Source of the DNA: Egaibacter sp046050465
GTDB taxonomy: Bacteria; Pseudomonadota; Gammaproteobacteria; Burkholderiales; Burkholderiaceae_C
Direction of reading: 5' to 3'
DNA length: 64,000 bases
Assembly: GCA_046050465.1 (NCBI GenBank)
Contig: JBJOPS010000019.1
Coordinates: forward strand, 33,722-97,721
The notes beneath the pieces are model-generated. The model was not told where the DNA came from and did no database searches. It was given only the letters and a program-made list of their open reading frames with translations. Both the position numbers and the translations under genes were made by a program. Numbering within the stretch: the stretch's first letter is position 1; every line of letters begins with the position of its first letter. This document shows, one piece after another, positions 1-8,948 of the stretch.

Positions 1-1
1 G

Positions 2-361
2 GCTGCCGCTTACAGGGCTTACGGTTGGGGCGGTGTTGCAGTTGCCATGGGTGGACTGGTCATGTGGCTACTGCTGCATTTCACACGCATGATGCAGGTG
101 CTCAAACGCGCAGCAAATCGACCTGTCGGGTATGTGGGCAGTGCGGTCATGTTTAACGCCAAACTGCGATCCGGCGTAACCCTGCTTCATGTCGTTGCAA
201 TGACCAAGGCGCTTGGCGAGTTGATATCCCCCCAAGACGAGCAGCCAGAGATGTTTCGCTGGACCGATGGAACACAGTCATTTGTTACTTGTGAGTTTGT
301 GGGCGGCAAACTGGTGAGGTGGGAACTGGTGCGCCCGGCGGTGGGCGGCAGTACACCGTAA
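2..361 (+). CDS. Conserved hypothetical membrane protein, 5' end outside the window
   Basis: The reading frame is open to the window edge, so the true start may lie upstream; the first internal ATG is at 47. The visible part has one hydrophobic stretch at the start (through WLLLHF) followed by a soluble C-terminal region of about 85 residues. I recognise no family motif. It ends 30 bp before ilvE on the same strand and may be co-transcribed with it. Function unknown. Confidence 0.6.
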   Translation, partial: AAAYRAYGWGGVAVAMGGLVMWLLLHFTRMMQVLKRAANRPVGYVGSAVMFNAKLRSGVTLLHVVAMTKALGELISPQDEQPEMFRWTDGTQSFVTCEFVGGKLVRWELVRPAVGGSTP

Positions 362-391
362 AATCAAAAAAAGTGAACCCAAGGAATAGAG

Positions 392-1336
392 ATGACAGCC
401 TTGCCCCCCTCAATGTCAGACCGTGACGGCAAAATCTGGATGGACGGCCAGATGGTTGACTGGCGCGACGCAAAAATACACGTGCTTACCCACACTCTGC
501 ACTACGGTTGCGGCGCGTTTGAGGGCGTTCGCGCCTACAACACGGTGAATGGCACCGCCATCTTCCGCCTGGAAGAGCACACGGAGCGCCTTTTCAACAG
601 CGCCAAGATTTTGCGCATGACCATCCCCTTCACCAAAGAACAGGTGAACGAAGCGCAAAAAGCGGTGGTGCGCGAGAACCACCTGGAGAGCTGCTACCTG
701 CGCCCACTCACCTGGATTGGCGACAAAAAACTCGGCGTTTCACCCAAGGGCAACACCATTCACCTGATGGTCGCCGCCTGGCCGTGGGGCGCGTATCTGG
801 GCGAAGAGGGTATGCGCCGCGGTATCCGCGTCAAGATTTCCAGCTACACCCGCCACCACGTCAACATCACCATGACGCAGGCCAAGGCAGTCAGCAACTA
901 CACCAACTCCATCCTGGCCAATATGGAAGCCACTGATGACGGGTATGACGAAGCGATGCTGCTCGATGCCAATGGTTTCGTGAGTGAAGGCGCGGGAGAG
1001 AACCTGTTCGTCATTAAGGGCGGTGTGGTTTACACGCCTGACCTGTCGGCCGGTGCGCTCAACGGCATTACCCGCAACACCGTGTTCCACATCTGCAAGG
1101 ATCTGGGCCTGGAAGTGGTGCAAAAACGAATCACGCGTGACGAGGTTTACATCTGCGATGAGGCATTCTTCACGGGTACTGCGGCTGAAGTCACGCCAAT
1201 TCGCGAACTGGATCGTATTGAGCTGGGCAGTGGTTCGCGCGGGCCCATCACCGAGAAAATACAGAGTGCGTTTTTTGATATTGTTAATGGTCGTAATCCG
1301 AAATATGCCCACTGGCTAACGAAGGTTTCAGCATGA
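392..1336 (+). CDS. ilvE: Branched-chain amino acid aminotransferase IlvE
   Basis: PLP-dependent fold-type IV aminotransferase of 314 residues, the usual length. It catalyses the last step of valine, leucine and isoleucine synthesis (and its reverse), using glutamate as amino donor, in the cytoplasm. The Schiff-base lysine is K165 in MTQAKAVSNY, and the cofactor-phosphate motif EGAGENLF lies around 199-206. The N-terminal HYGCGAFEG segment is typical of the family. The ATG at 392 has an AAGGA ribosome site just upstream. The stop overlaps the start of the next gene (ATGA), so the two are translationally coupled. Confidence 0.96.
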   Translation: MTALPPSMSDRDGKIWMDGQMVDWRDAKIHVLTHTLHYGCGAFEGVRAYNTVNGTAIFRLEEHTERLFNSAKILRMTIPFTKEQVNEAQKAVVRENHLESCYLRPLTWIGDKKLGVSPKGNTIHLMVAAWPWGAYLGEEGMRRGIRVKISSYTRHHVNITMTQAKAVSNYTNSILANMEATDDGYDEAMLLDANGFVSEGAGENLFVIKGGVVYTPDLSAGALNGITRNTVFHICKDLGLEVVQKRITRDEVYICDEAFFTGTAAEVTPIRELDRIELGSGSRGPITEKIQSAFFDIVNGRNPKYAHWLTKVSA

Positions 1337-1539
1337 GCAAGAACGCTATTGAATTGCTGGCCGCAGACCTTAACGCCCAGGGTGGCGTGTTCTGTCCCAG
1401 CCCTAAGGCAGACATGAAAGTCTGGAACAGCCACCCCAAGATTTACCTGGATGTCGCCCGTACCGGTGAGGCCAAATGCCCGTATTGCGGGACCATTTAC
1501 CACCTGAAAGCCGGTGAGGTTGTGGGGCATCACCATTGA
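1333..1539 (+). CDS. Zinc-finger (zf-CHCC) domain protein
   Basis: A 68-residue protein of the zf-CHCC family, related to the zinc-binding C-terminus of the mitochondrial complex I subunit NDUFS6. The expected ligands are C21, H34, C49 and C52, in the contexts VFCPSP, NSHPK and CPYCGT. It overlaps the ilvE stop by 4 bp and is followed by an overlapping methyltransferase start. The family's biochemical role in bacteria is not settled. In related bacteria it commonly sits next to ilvE and LPS-core genes (from memory). Confidence 0.88.
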   Translation: MSKNAIELLAADLNAQGGVFCPSPKADMKVWNSHPKIYLDVARTGEAKCPYCGTIYHLKAGEVVGHHH

Positions 1540-2135
1540 GTGAGGTGGTTCGTCGGCATCTGGATTTGGGCTGCGGCAGCAAACCCCGCAATCCCTACAA
1601 CTGTGCCGAACTGTATGGTGTGGACATTCGTGACGGCCTGAGCGCTCCCGGAGTTGTGCGGATTGTGGCTGCCAATTTGAGTCTGCAACCCATACCGTTT
1701 GCTGACGGTTACTTTGACAGTGTTTCGGCATATGATTTTCTGGAGCATTTACCCCGTGTGGCAATCGACTATGCGAAGGCTGAGACGCATTTCCCATTTG
1801 TCGAACTGATGAACGAGGTGTTTCGGGTGCTCAAGCCAGGCGGGACTTTTTACGCCGTAACGCCAGCGTATCCCCATGCCAAGGCGTTTTGTGATCCCAC
1901 CCATGTAAACTTCATTTCGAAAAAATCGCATGAGTACTTCACAGCCCCTGATCTCAGCGGGCGAATGTACGGATTTACAGGAAACTTTTCGCTAGTGCGT
2001 AATAAGAGAATTCACTTTCGCCGAAGAGCCTATGAGCCGTTGAAAATGTCGATCAGTGGCTCGGCTCAATATTTTGTTGACAGGTTGCTAGGAAAGCAAT
2101 CCCATCTTGTATGGGAGTTTAGGGCGTCTAAATGA
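1536..2135 (+). CDS. Class I SAM-dependent methyltransferase
   Basis: A 199-residue protein with a Rossmann methyltransferase core. Motif I is LDLGCGSKPRNP near residue 10, an acidic residue follows in YGVDIRD, and a later motif is FDSVSAYDFLEHLPR. The substrate is unknown; its place before two glycosyltransferases and an O-antigen ligase suggests glycan or lipid modification. The chosen start is a TTG overlapping the preceding TGA; a GTG at 1545 is an alternative, but motif I begins almost at once, so the start cannot be much later. Base composition becomes AT-richer from the end of this gene. Confidence 0.8.
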   Translation: MSEVVRRHLDLGCGSKPRNPYNCAELYGVDIRDGLSAPGVVRIVAANLSLQPIPFADGYFDSVSAYDFLEHLPRVAIDYAKAETHFPFVELMNEVFRVLKPGGTFYAVTPAYPHAKAFCDPTHVNFISKKSHEYFTAPDLSGRMYGFTGNFSLVRNKRIHFRRRAYEPLKMSISGSAQYFVDRLLGKQSHLVWEFRASK

Positions 2136-2171
2136 CAATGGCACTCTTCCTTTGATCGGGTTGCTGCAGCC

Positions 2172-3044
2172 ATGCTAGCAACAACCCATGCTGATGTCAC
2201 TGTAGTTTATGTAACCTATCAGTCACTAGCTATAGTTGATCAACTTGCTCATGCTATCAATCGCGCGAGAAATGTGATCGTGGTTGATAACGCTAGCTCT
2301 GATGGCACTTTAGAGAAATTGCGTGAGAAGTGCCAACGAGCGCAATTCATAGAAAGCCAGATTAATCTTGGATTTGGTTGTGCCAACAATCTGGCTCTTG
2401 CGAATGTAAAAACCAAATTCGCACTGTTAGTGAATCCTGATTGCACTTATACCGAAGAGTCTTTAAGTCGCATGCTGGAGACATTTGATCAGTATCCAGG
2501 AGCTGCCTTGATCGCGCCGCAGGCAATTGGCCCCGGCGGCCCACAGGTCTCTTATCGAGCCGCCTATTTCGCCAAGCTTCGGCCAAGTAAATACATTGTT
2601 CCAGACGGCGTTACATCTGCCCAGTTTCTTTCTGGATGTTGTATGTTGCTGCGCTTGGAGGCCTTTGAAGATGACTATTTTGACCCGCGGTTTTTCCTGT
2701 ATTTTGAAGATGATGACATTTGCTTGAGGGCGATCCGCCGAGGCTATGAATGCCTGCTTCAGCCGTCAGCCACGGTGTATCACGAGCTTGGGCAAACGTC
2801 CACGCCCACTTTCAAAACGCTGGATATCAAGGCTTATCATTACGCAAGGTCCAAGCGATTGCTGACATATATACACCAAGGAAGACTGGCTGATTTGCGC
2901 GTTCAACTGAACTACTTATTGGTGTCCCCGTGGATGATTGTTCTTTTTTTTATATTGCTGAGAAAAAAAGAAATATTTAAGTGGTGGGGTCGTCTCCAAG
3001 CTGGATTTGCCATATTCGATGCAAGAAATGTTTCCAATGATTGA
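2172..3044 (+). CDS. Family 2 glycosyltransferase (rhamnosyltransferase-like)
   Basis: A 290-residue GT-A fold glycosyltransferase. It opens with the nucleotide-sugar core (VTVVYVTYQS, then VIVVDNASSDGT), carries the DXD-type region ALLVNPDCTY near residue 95, and the acceptor-side FLYFEDDDICLRA near residue 180. This pattern resembles WbbL-type rhamnosyltransferases. The C-terminal 40 residues are hydrophobic and could attach it to the inner membrane. Product is probably a surface-polysaccharide sugar linkage; donor and acceptor cannot be read from sequence. The gene is AT-rich relative to its neighbours, as is usual for LPS-variable loci. Confidence 0.85.
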   Translation: MLATTHADVTVVYVTYQSLAIVDQLAHAINRARNVIVVDNASSDGTLEKLREKCQRAQFIESQINLGFGCANNLALANVKTKFALLVNPDCTYTEESLSRMLETFDQYPGAALIAPQAIGPGGPQVSYRAAYFAKLRPSKYIVPDGVTSAQFLSGCCMLLRLEAFEDDYFDPRFFLYFEDDDICLRAIRRGYECLLQPSATVYHELGQTSTPTFKTLDIKAYHYARSKRLLTYIHQGRLADLRVQLNYLLVSPWMIVLFFILLRKKEIFKWWGRLQAGFAIFDARNVSND

Positions 3045-3876
3045 TCCCTCCCGCGCTGAAGTAGTCGTATCCACTTTCAACAACCCCCTGGCCCTTGACG
3101 CATGCCTGTGTGCTCTTGCCCATCAAACGGTTCAAAATTTCAGCATCTGTATTGCAGATGACGGTTCCGGGCCGGAGACGGGTGAAGTAATTGACCGCTG
3201 GTTGAGGGTTCTCGGACCTGAGCGTCTTCGACATGTATGGCATCCTGACAGAGGTTTCCAAAAAAACCAAATTCTGAACCGCGCTATTGCATCGTCACGG
3301 GCCGACTATCTCATCATGATTGACGGTGACTGTTTATTAAGCCCGGGTGTTATTCATCGGCACTTAAAGAAGGCGCGTCCGGGTTACTTTCTATCCAGTG
3401 GCCTAGTAAGGTTGCCAAGCTCGGCAGGACCTGCGATCAGTCATGCATCGATTGCCGACGGATCCGTGTTTTGTGCGCAATGGCTGACTACACACGGGGG
3501 TTTACGGCTGTTGGATCAGCTCAAGCTAGGACATCTCCCACTCTTTTTTTCTTCTGTTTTGGAGCATATTTCGCCAGTGAAACGAACGTGGAATGGAGCA
3601 CATTCGTCAGCATGGCGTCAGAACCTTTTGGTGGTCAACGGATTCGACGAAACCATGAAATACGGCGGCGAGGATATTGAGTTGGGTTACCGACTGAATA
3701 ATGCCGGAATACGCGGCCGGCATCTGCGATACAGCACTTTGGTGCTGCACATTGACCATGCGAGAGGTTACGTTGACGAAGGTGAAATTGCCAAGAACCG
3801 ATTAATCATAAGAAAAACGCGCCAAGAAAATAGAATACGCACGACTTCTGGGATCGAGCCGCAGCATAACGCGTGA
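3037..3876 (+). CDS. Family 2 glycosyltransferase with galactosyltransferase-like C-terminal domain
   Basis: About 280 residues. The N-terminal GT-A core begins AEVVVSTFNNP with ADDGSGPETG, and the DXD-like motif is MIDGDCLL. The C-terminal region WNGAHSSAWRQ ... GYGGEDIELGYRL matches the second domain of galactosyltransferase-type GT2 enzymes. I chose the ATG at 3037, which overlaps the previous stop; in-frame ATGs at 3019 and 3028 and a TTG at 3007 are alternatives. Probably completes an LPS or glycan side chain with the preceding gene. It converges on the O-antigen ligase gene with 37 bp between. Confidence 0.83.
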   Translation: MIDPSRAEVVVSTFNNPLALDACLCALAHQTVQNFSICIADDGSGPETGEVIDRWLRVLGPERLRHVWHPDRGFQKNQILNRAIASSRADYLIMIDGDCLLSPGVIHRHLKKARPGYFLSSGLVRLPSSAGPAISHASIADGSVFCAQWLTTHGGLRLLDQLKLGHLPLFFSSVLEHISPVKRTWNGAHSSAWRQNLLVVNGFDETMKYGGEDIELGYRLNNAGIRGRHLRYSTLVLHIDHARGYVDEGEIAKNRLIIRKTRQENRIRTTSGIEPQHNA

Positions 3877-3913
3877 CTATTTCCCCAGTTGTCTGGAGAT
3901 GGTTCATCACTCG

Positions 3914-5131
3914 TTACCTCCTGCCGGGACTACGTATTCGCCAAACTGAGGACATCGGCTCACTAGCCAGGCGAAGGTAGATCCCCATTATCCATAGCAA
4001 ACCAAGTCCGATGGATGCATCTCTGGTAGCAGAATTTACTGCGCTTGCTAGCAAAACGGCTAGTGCGGCAACAAAAGCAGTCTGTCCGGTACTGCCTTGC
4101 CGCCTCCATCCCGCAGCGCACGCAGCAATGAGCAACGAGAGCAACAAAAGACCGCCAGGAACACCCGCTTGCGAGCCCATCCAGAGGTAATCGTTGTGAG
4201 GCATGTTGTACCCGGCAAACTCTGCAGGAGCTCGCAGTTGCCATTGACTGGTCCAGCCGCCAATACCCCATCCCATCAGCGGATGATCGGCCACCATGGC
4301 CGCAGTTTCCCGGTACATCTGCAAGCGAATGCCCCAGCTGTCGTGGCTCCAGGTGCCTCCCCGGGCACGCTCAATATCATTGAAGCCTTGAGCCAGTCGG
4401 TCGTGTATCGGCGGTACGCTCACCAATAGCGAGCCTGCCAAAACTACGGCTGCAGCCAAAGCAAAAACCAGCCGTGCGCGGTATTGACGCCATTGATGGC
4501 ACAGAGCCGCTGCTGGTGCCAGTACCAGGATAAGCAAAGACGTACGGTTTGGAAGCGCCCAAACGATAACGGTCAGCACGGCACAAACCAAAACCAGTGC
4601 GAGTGCGCGTACTGCTGGCGACGGTGTGTTAAGAGCGATCACGATGCCTGAGCCGCCAGCCACGGTTAGCAGCAGGTTGTTGCCTATCGTTTTATTGCCC
4701 GTAATCTTGATCAGGCTGGACCAGATCGTCCAGTCCGGCAAGGCGATCAGATGGTTCACACCAATCACGACCAAAGCGGCGATAACAGCGATGGCAAACC
4801 CCCTTACGGCCCAAGCAGCTTCCTCGGGCTTCAAGGCCAAAGCCAGGGCGAGCGTTAAGGCAATCCGCGCAATGTGCCAGAGATTGGACGGAGTCTGCTC
4901 GTACAGAGTGGGTTGAAGCACCAGTACGATGACGCTCCACAAGACAAAGGCGACCAATGGCCAGAAAATCAAGTGTTCCCTGACTCGCTGAAAGCGCTCC
5001 AACCGCCCGGACTGAACCAGCATGCATAAAGCCAACATGAAGAAAGCCAGGTAATTCACACCCACTGGCAAAAACACCACGAGCCCCCAAAAAAGCGCTG
5101 CGTAGCGAGTCAGGTGGTTAAACGTCATCAA
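3914..5131 (-). CDS. O-antigen ligase / Wzy family protein
   Basis: A 405-residue polytopic inner-membrane protein with about ten hydrophobic segments and a large periplasmic loop near residues 240-310. The Wzy_C/O-antigen-ligase signature shows as MGWGIGG followed by MPHNDYLWMGSQAG, where the HNDYL motif is the conserved active region. It either joins undecaprenyl-linked O-antigen to lipid A-core (WaaL) or polymerises or transfers glycans (protein O-glycosyltransferases share the fold). Convergence with two glycosyltransferases supports an LPS role; sequence alone does not separate the alternatives. Confidence 0.83.
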   Translation of the reverse strand: MMTFNHLTRYAALFWGLVVFLPVGVNYLAFFMLALCMLVQSGRLERFQRVREHLIFWPLVAFVLWSVIVLVLQPTLYEQTPSNLWHIARIALTLALALALKPEEAAWAVRGFAIAVIAALVVIGVNHLIALPDWTIWSSLIKITGNKTIGNNLLLTVAGGSGIVIALNTPSPAVRALALVLVCAVLTVIVWALPNRTSLLILVLAPAAALCHQWRQYRARLVFALAAAVVLAGSLLVSVPPIHDRLAQGFNDIERARGGTWSHDSWGIRLQMYRETAAMVADHPLMGWGIGGWTSQWQLRAPAEFAGYNMPHNDYLWMGSQAGVPGGLLLLSLLIAACAAGWRRQGSTGQTAFVAALAVLLASAVNSATRDASIGLGLLWIMGIYLRLASEPMSSVWRIRSPGRR

Positions 5132-5176
5132 TTGATTTTATGAGCACCCGGTGCGTGCTCTATCTGGACAAAAAAA

Positions 5177-5194
5177 AGCCACCTTGCGGTGGCT
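5177..5194 (-). terminator. Rho-independent terminator after the two-component operon
   Basis: AGCCACC / GGTGGCT stem of 7 bp with a 4-nt loop. Read on the minus strand it is followed by eight T, so it fits the minus-strand operon ending at 5366, about 170 bp upstream. The 170 bp between hold no convincing gene. Confidence 0.75.
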
Positions 5195-5365
5195 TTATAA
5201 AAGTCCCCGAGAGGACGTCGTTGGAAAACTGACGGGCCGTGTACGGCGTTGTTGTTGTCGACTTTGTATGCATTGACCGTGACAGCACCTGAAGAAAATG
5301 TATCCCTACGCAGCCTGCATTCCCATCCTTCAAATCGGGGGTTTTATGTGCTTTTCACACAAAAA

Positions 5366-6622
5366 TCAGGGCTTTTCGGCATTTTCCTGTGCCAGCGGCA
5401 AGCTTAAAACGAAGCAGGCGCCCTCACCTGGTGCGTTTTCGCAGTGAACCGAGCCACCGTGCCGTGTAGCGATGGATTTGACCAGCGACAGGCCCAAGCC
5501 CACACCGCCATCTCGCTCGGTTGCGCCAGGGAGGCGATAAAACGGCTCAAAAATGCGTTCGCGCAGCTCAACGGGCACACCCGGGCCGTGATCACACACC
5601 CGCACCACCGCTGTATCACTTGCTTGCTGCAAAGTGACCGTAACCTCGCCGGCGCCATGGCGACGCGCATTTTCCAGCAGGTTGCGTACCGCGCGGCGCA
5701 GCAGTTTGGAGACCCCCTGCACGGCCAGCACGGATGCGCCGCCGCCAGACTGAACATCCAGCTCGGCCTGAACACGGGCACATTCTTCGGCAGCCAGGCC
5801 GATCAGGTCCACTGACTCAATGCTGCCCAAGTCAGCTTCTCGGGCGTCCAGGCGGCTGGCCAGCAGGATTTCATCGATCAGTTGGTCCAGCTCGCCAATA
5901 TTGCGGGCAATTTCATTTCTGGACGCAGGTGATGAGGTGGTGCCCATCAGTTCCAGCCCCATGCGGATGCGTGTCAACGGGGAGCGCAACTCATGGGAGG
6001 CATTGGCCAGCAGCGACTTTTGAGACGCCAACAAGCTTTCACGGGACTGGATGAGGGCCTGGATGCGTTCAGCCGCGTTGTTGAAGCGGGTTGCCAGAAA
6101 CGCCACTTCGTCCTGCCCATCCTCAGACAGGCGGGTGGACAAGTCGCCAGCGCCCCAGCGCTCCACCCCCTGCTGCACGGTTTCGAGCCGTTTGGTCAGT
6201 CGCCGGACAATGGGATAGGTGGCTATCGCCACGGCGAGTGCCACCAGGCCCAGCATCCAGGCAAAGCCGAAAGGCATGCGCATGGGCTGGTGGCCGGGCT
6301 CCACGCGATTTGCATATGGCCGGTTGGGCCGTGGCAACTGGATGAAAAGCGTGGTTCCATCCACCATGGTGACCTGAAATTCAGGCCCCTGGCCCGGCAC
6401 CCGGGTAGGCCTCAGCGGAGCCTGGCCGATCACCTCACCGGTCTCATTGCGCAGCACAATCTCGCGTCCCGGGCGCTCGGCCCGTTCGCGCTCCCGTTCC
6501 GCACGTTCCTGCTCGAACTCCAGCCGTGCCAGCCACCCTGCCACCAGCGCCAGCACGGCGATAGTGGCCACCACGGCCAGCCAGATGCGCAAATACAGAC
6601 GCTGATGAAACGGTGTGCTCAT
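5366..6622 (-). CDS. Sensor histidine kinase of a CpxA-like two-component system
   Basis: A 418-residue membrane histidine kinase. One TM helix lies near residues 12-30, a periplasmic sensor near 31-118 (very charged RERERAER start), a second TM near 120-138, then a HAMP linker. The HisKA domain carries phospho-acceptor H210 in NASHELRSPLTR. The ATPase domain has an N-box (NLLENARRHG), G1 (DHGPGVP), an F-box (IFEPFYR) and G2 (GVGLGLSLV). It lies 9 bp downstream of its response regulator on the same strand. The CpxR-like box upstream of the operon suggests a CpxRA-type envelope-stress system, but the signal is not known. Confidence 0.88.
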   Translation of the reverse strand: MSTPFHQRLYLRIWLAVVATIAVLALVAGWLARLEFEQERAERERERAERPGREIVLRNETGEVIGQAPLRPTRVPGQGPEFQVTMVDGTTLFIQLPRPNRPYANRVEPGHQPMRMPFGFAWMLGLVALAVAIATYPIVRRLTKRLETVQQGVERWGAGDLSTRLSEDGQDEVAFLATRFNNAAERIQALIQSRESLLASQKSLLANASHELRSPLTRIRMGLELMGTTSSPASRNEIARNIGELDQLIDEILLASRLDAREADLGSIESVDLIGLAAEECARVQAELDVQSGGGASVLAVQGVSKLLRRAVRNLLENARRHGAGEVTVTLQQASDTAVVRVCDHGPGVPVELRERIFEPFYRLPGATERDGGVGLGLSLVKSIATRHGGSVHCENAPGEGACFVLSLPLAQENAEKP

Positions 6623-6631
6623 GAAGCCGGT

Positions 6632-7348
6632 TTAGTCTTGCTGGCGCGCAAACACGTAACCCACACCGCGCACGGTCAAAATGCGTTTCGGGTTTTTGGC
6701 GTCAATTTCGATGGCCGCCCGGATGCGGCCCATGTGTACATCGATAGACCGGTCAAACGCGTCCAGCTCGCGCCCGCGCACGGCCTCCATGATCTGGTCA
6801 CGTGTCAGCACGCGGCCCGCGCGCTCGGCCAGCGCCACCAGCAGGTCAAATTGATAAGACGTCAGGTCACACGGCTGCGAACCGACTGATACCGTTCGGG
6901 CATCGCGGTCAACTTCCAGCGAGCCAAAGCGCAGCACTTTGCCGTTGGTCGCAGCGCCATCCACCCGTCGGCGCAGCACCGCGCGGATGCGGGCCAGCAG
7001 CTCGCGGGGCTCAAACGGTTTGGGCAAATAGTCATCGGCACCCAGCTCCAGACCGATGATGCGGTCCATCGGGTCGCCTTTGGCGGTGAGCATCAGCACC
7101 GGAATCTGGGCAACGGCGCCCGGCAGGGCTCGAATGCGGCGGCACACTTCCAGTCCATCGATATCAGGCAGCATCAGATCCAGGATGACCAGGCCGGGTG
7201 GTGCGTTGCCTGAAGCTTCCTGCAAACGGGCCAGACCGCTCAGGCCATCGCCCGCGTGGCTGACTGCGAAGCCGGACTGTCCCAGATACTCGCTCACCAT
7301 CCCCGCGAGGCGGTTGTCGTCTTCAATCATCAGCAGTTGTTGGCTCAT
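6632..7348 (-). CDS. OmpR-family response regulator, CpxR-like
   Basis: A 238-residue two-domain regulator. The receiver domain has an acidic pocket at E9, D10 and D11, phospho-acceptor D57 in VILDLMLPDIDG, and the conserved LTAKGD lysine. The C-terminal winged-helix DNA-binding domain (about 135-235) ends with TVRGVGYVF, typical of OmpR/PhoB. First gene of the operon with the histidine kinase. A GTAAA-N5-GTAAA direct repeat about 100 bp upstream is the CpxR consensus, suggesting autoregulation. Confidence 0.9.
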   Translation of the reverse strand: MSQQLLMIEDDNRLAGMVSEYLGQSGFAVSHAGDGLSGLARLQEASGNAPPGLVILDLMLPDIDGLEVCRRIRALPGAVAQIPVLMLTAKGDPMDRIIGLELGADDYLPKPFEPRELLARIRAVLRRRVDGAATNGKVLRFGSLEVDRDARTVSVGSQPCDLTSYQFDLLVALAERAGRVLTRDQIMEAVRGRELDAFDRSIDVHMGRIRAAIEIDAKNPKRILTVRGVGYVFARQQD

Positions 7349-7448
7349 GGCTGCAGTCTACGCCGGGCTGTCCGGCAAAAGCGGGTTCAGGAAAGGCCGT
7401 TTACCGATAGATCATGCGCACCGGTGGTCAAACCCGGTTGAAGCGTGG

Positions 7449-7463
7449 GTAAAGAAAGGTAAA
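7449..7463. promoter_or_regulatory. CpxR-type box upstream of the two-component operon
   Basis: GTAAA-GAAAG-GTAAA is an exact match to the known CpxR consensus (two GTAAA units spaced by 5 nt). It lies about 100 bp upstream of the response-regulator start; a lone TTTAC half-site follows at 7400-7404. Inference: feedback control of the operon by its own regulator. Confidence 0.5.
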
Positions 7464-7487
7464 CAAAAAGCCTGTGGATCAGTCAAC

Positions 7488-7535
7488 CAAATCACTATAA
7501 AAATAATAGCTACTCACGCATATTCAGTGAGGGCG
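7488..7535 (-). repeat. Dispersed short repeat, copy 1
   Basis: Member of the family described in the findings. On the minus strand it carries the core ATATGCGTGAGTAGCTATT followed by an A/T-rich dyad. The ampG stop codon (7524-7526) lies inside it. Confidence 0.75.
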
Positions 7536-8873
7536 GGAGTCGCTTTTCGACCTTGAATTCGACCTTGAAGCCAGCCAGATCAACAGCAATACCGGCACGC
7601 CCAGCATCGCGGTGGCGTTGAAAAATTCGGCATAACCAAATGCATCGACAAACTGGCCCGAAAACCCCGCCAGAAACTTGGGCAGCAGCAGCATCATGGA
7701 GCTGAACAGCGCGTACTGCGTGGCCGAATACTGCACATTCGTCAGGCTGGACAGGTAGGCAATGAACGCTGCCGAGGCTATGCCGCTGGACAGGTTGTCT
7801 GCAGAAATCACAAAAATCAGCGCACTCAGGTCATGGCCATGGGCCGCCAGCCAGGCAAACAGCAGGTTGGTGGCAGCGCTCAGAATCGCGCCCAGCATCA
7901 GGATGCGCATCACGCCAAACCGCATCGACAGCACGCCGCCCACGAAGGCGCCCACCAGCGTCATGATCACGCCGTACACCTTGGTTACCAGCGCCACTTC
8001 GTCCTTGGTGTAGCCCAGATCCACGTAAAACGGGTTGGCCATGATGCCCATCACCACATCGCTGATACGGTAGATGGCGATCAGCGCCAGGATCAGCACG
8101 GCCTGCCAGCGGTAGCGGCGGATGAAATCGGCAAAGGGTTCCACCAGCGCGCCCCTGAGCCAGTCGGCCGCGTTTTTGGCAGGAGGCAACTCGCGGTGTA
8201 CGGGCTCCCTGGAAAACAGCACGGTCAGCACACCCAGCAGCATCGACGCGGCCATGACCAGGTAAGCAGTCTGCCAGGCGCCATGCTGGTAACTGCTCAC
8301 ATCGGCGACCTCGGCGCGGGCCGCAATCCATAGCACGCCGGCACCCGCCCAGATCATCGCCAGCCGGTAACCGGTCTGGTAAGTGGCGGCCAGCGCTGCC
8401 TGACGCTCCACGTCTGCCGACTCGATCCGGTAAGCGTCCAGCGCGATGTCCTGAGTGGCGGAGGCAAATGCCACTGTCAGTGCGCCCCAGACCATGGGGG
8501 TCAGGGTTAATTTGGGGTCCGTCATGGCCATGGCAACCAGGGCTGCGATGATCGCCAGCTGCGACAGCAACAGCCAGCTGCGCCGGCGTCCCATCAGATG
8601 GGTCAGCACTGGAATGGGCATGCGGTCCACCAGCGGCGACCAGACCCACTTGAAGCCATACGCCAGCCCCACCCAGCTCAGGTGACCAATGGTGGTGCGG
8701 TTGATGCCGGCTTCGCGCAGCCAGAAACTCAGCGTGCCAAATACCAGCAGCAGGGGCAACCCGGCAGAAAAGCCCAGCAGCAGCATGCGGATGCTGGCCG
8801 GCTCCAGGTAGACATGCAGGGATTCAGTCCACGAAAGCTTGGGCTGGGGCGTTGTAACGGTGGATTCAGTCAT
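7524..8873 (-). CDS. ampG: AmpG-family muropeptide MFS transporter
   Basis: A 449-residue major-facilitator protein with about 12 TM helices. The N-terminus (SAGLPLLLVFGTLSFWLREAG) and LSWVGLAYGFKWVWSPLVDR are characteristic of AmpG, which imports anhydro-muropeptides for peptidoglycan recycling; DIALDAYRIE is also typical. The frame stays open upstream to 9623 across the divergent protease gene. I placed the start at the ATG at 8873 (MTESTVTTPQ) because family homology begins shortly after and because of the divergent neighbour. The stop codon is supplied by a dispersed repeat. Confidence 0.88.
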   Translation of the reverse strand: MTESTVTTPQPKLSWTESLHVYLEPASIRMLLLGFSAGLPLLLVFGTLSFWLREAGINRTTIGHLSWVGLAYGFKWVWSPLVDRMPIPVLTHLMGRRRSWLLLSQLAIIAALVAMAMTDPKLTLTPMVWGALTVAFASATQDIALDAYRIESADVERQAALAATYQTGYRLAMIWAGAGVLWIAARAEVADVSSYQHGAWQTAYLVMAASMLLGVLTVLFSREPVHRELPPAKNAADWLRGALVEPFADFIRRYRWQAVLILALIAIYRISDVVMGIMANPFYVDLGYTKDEVALVTKVYGVIMTLVGAFVGGVLSMRFGVMRILMLGAILSAATNLLFAWLAAHGHDLSALIFVISADNLSSGIASAAFIAYLSSLTNVQYSATQYALFSSMMLLLPKFLAGFSGQFVDAFGYAEFFNATAMLGVPVLLLIWLASRSNSRSKSDSRPH

Positions 8874-8948
8874 GAGACGGGGTCCGGATGGTGTGGGGTC
8901 TAAACATGGCTTGATGGGGCATCGCCCAAATTTGCTTATTATTGACGT

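Noticed and set aside
5200..5340. Possible decayed coding sequence on the minus strand between the kinase stop and the terminator
   Set aside because: A roughly 50-codon open stretch (containing SSGAVTVNAYKVDNNN) looks protein-like, but it has no start codon, an upstream stop, and no family I recognise; probably 3' untranslated sequence.
5993..6889. 298-residue plus-strand frame
   Set aside because: Antisense to the histidine kinase and response regulator; composition typical of a reverse-frame artefact.
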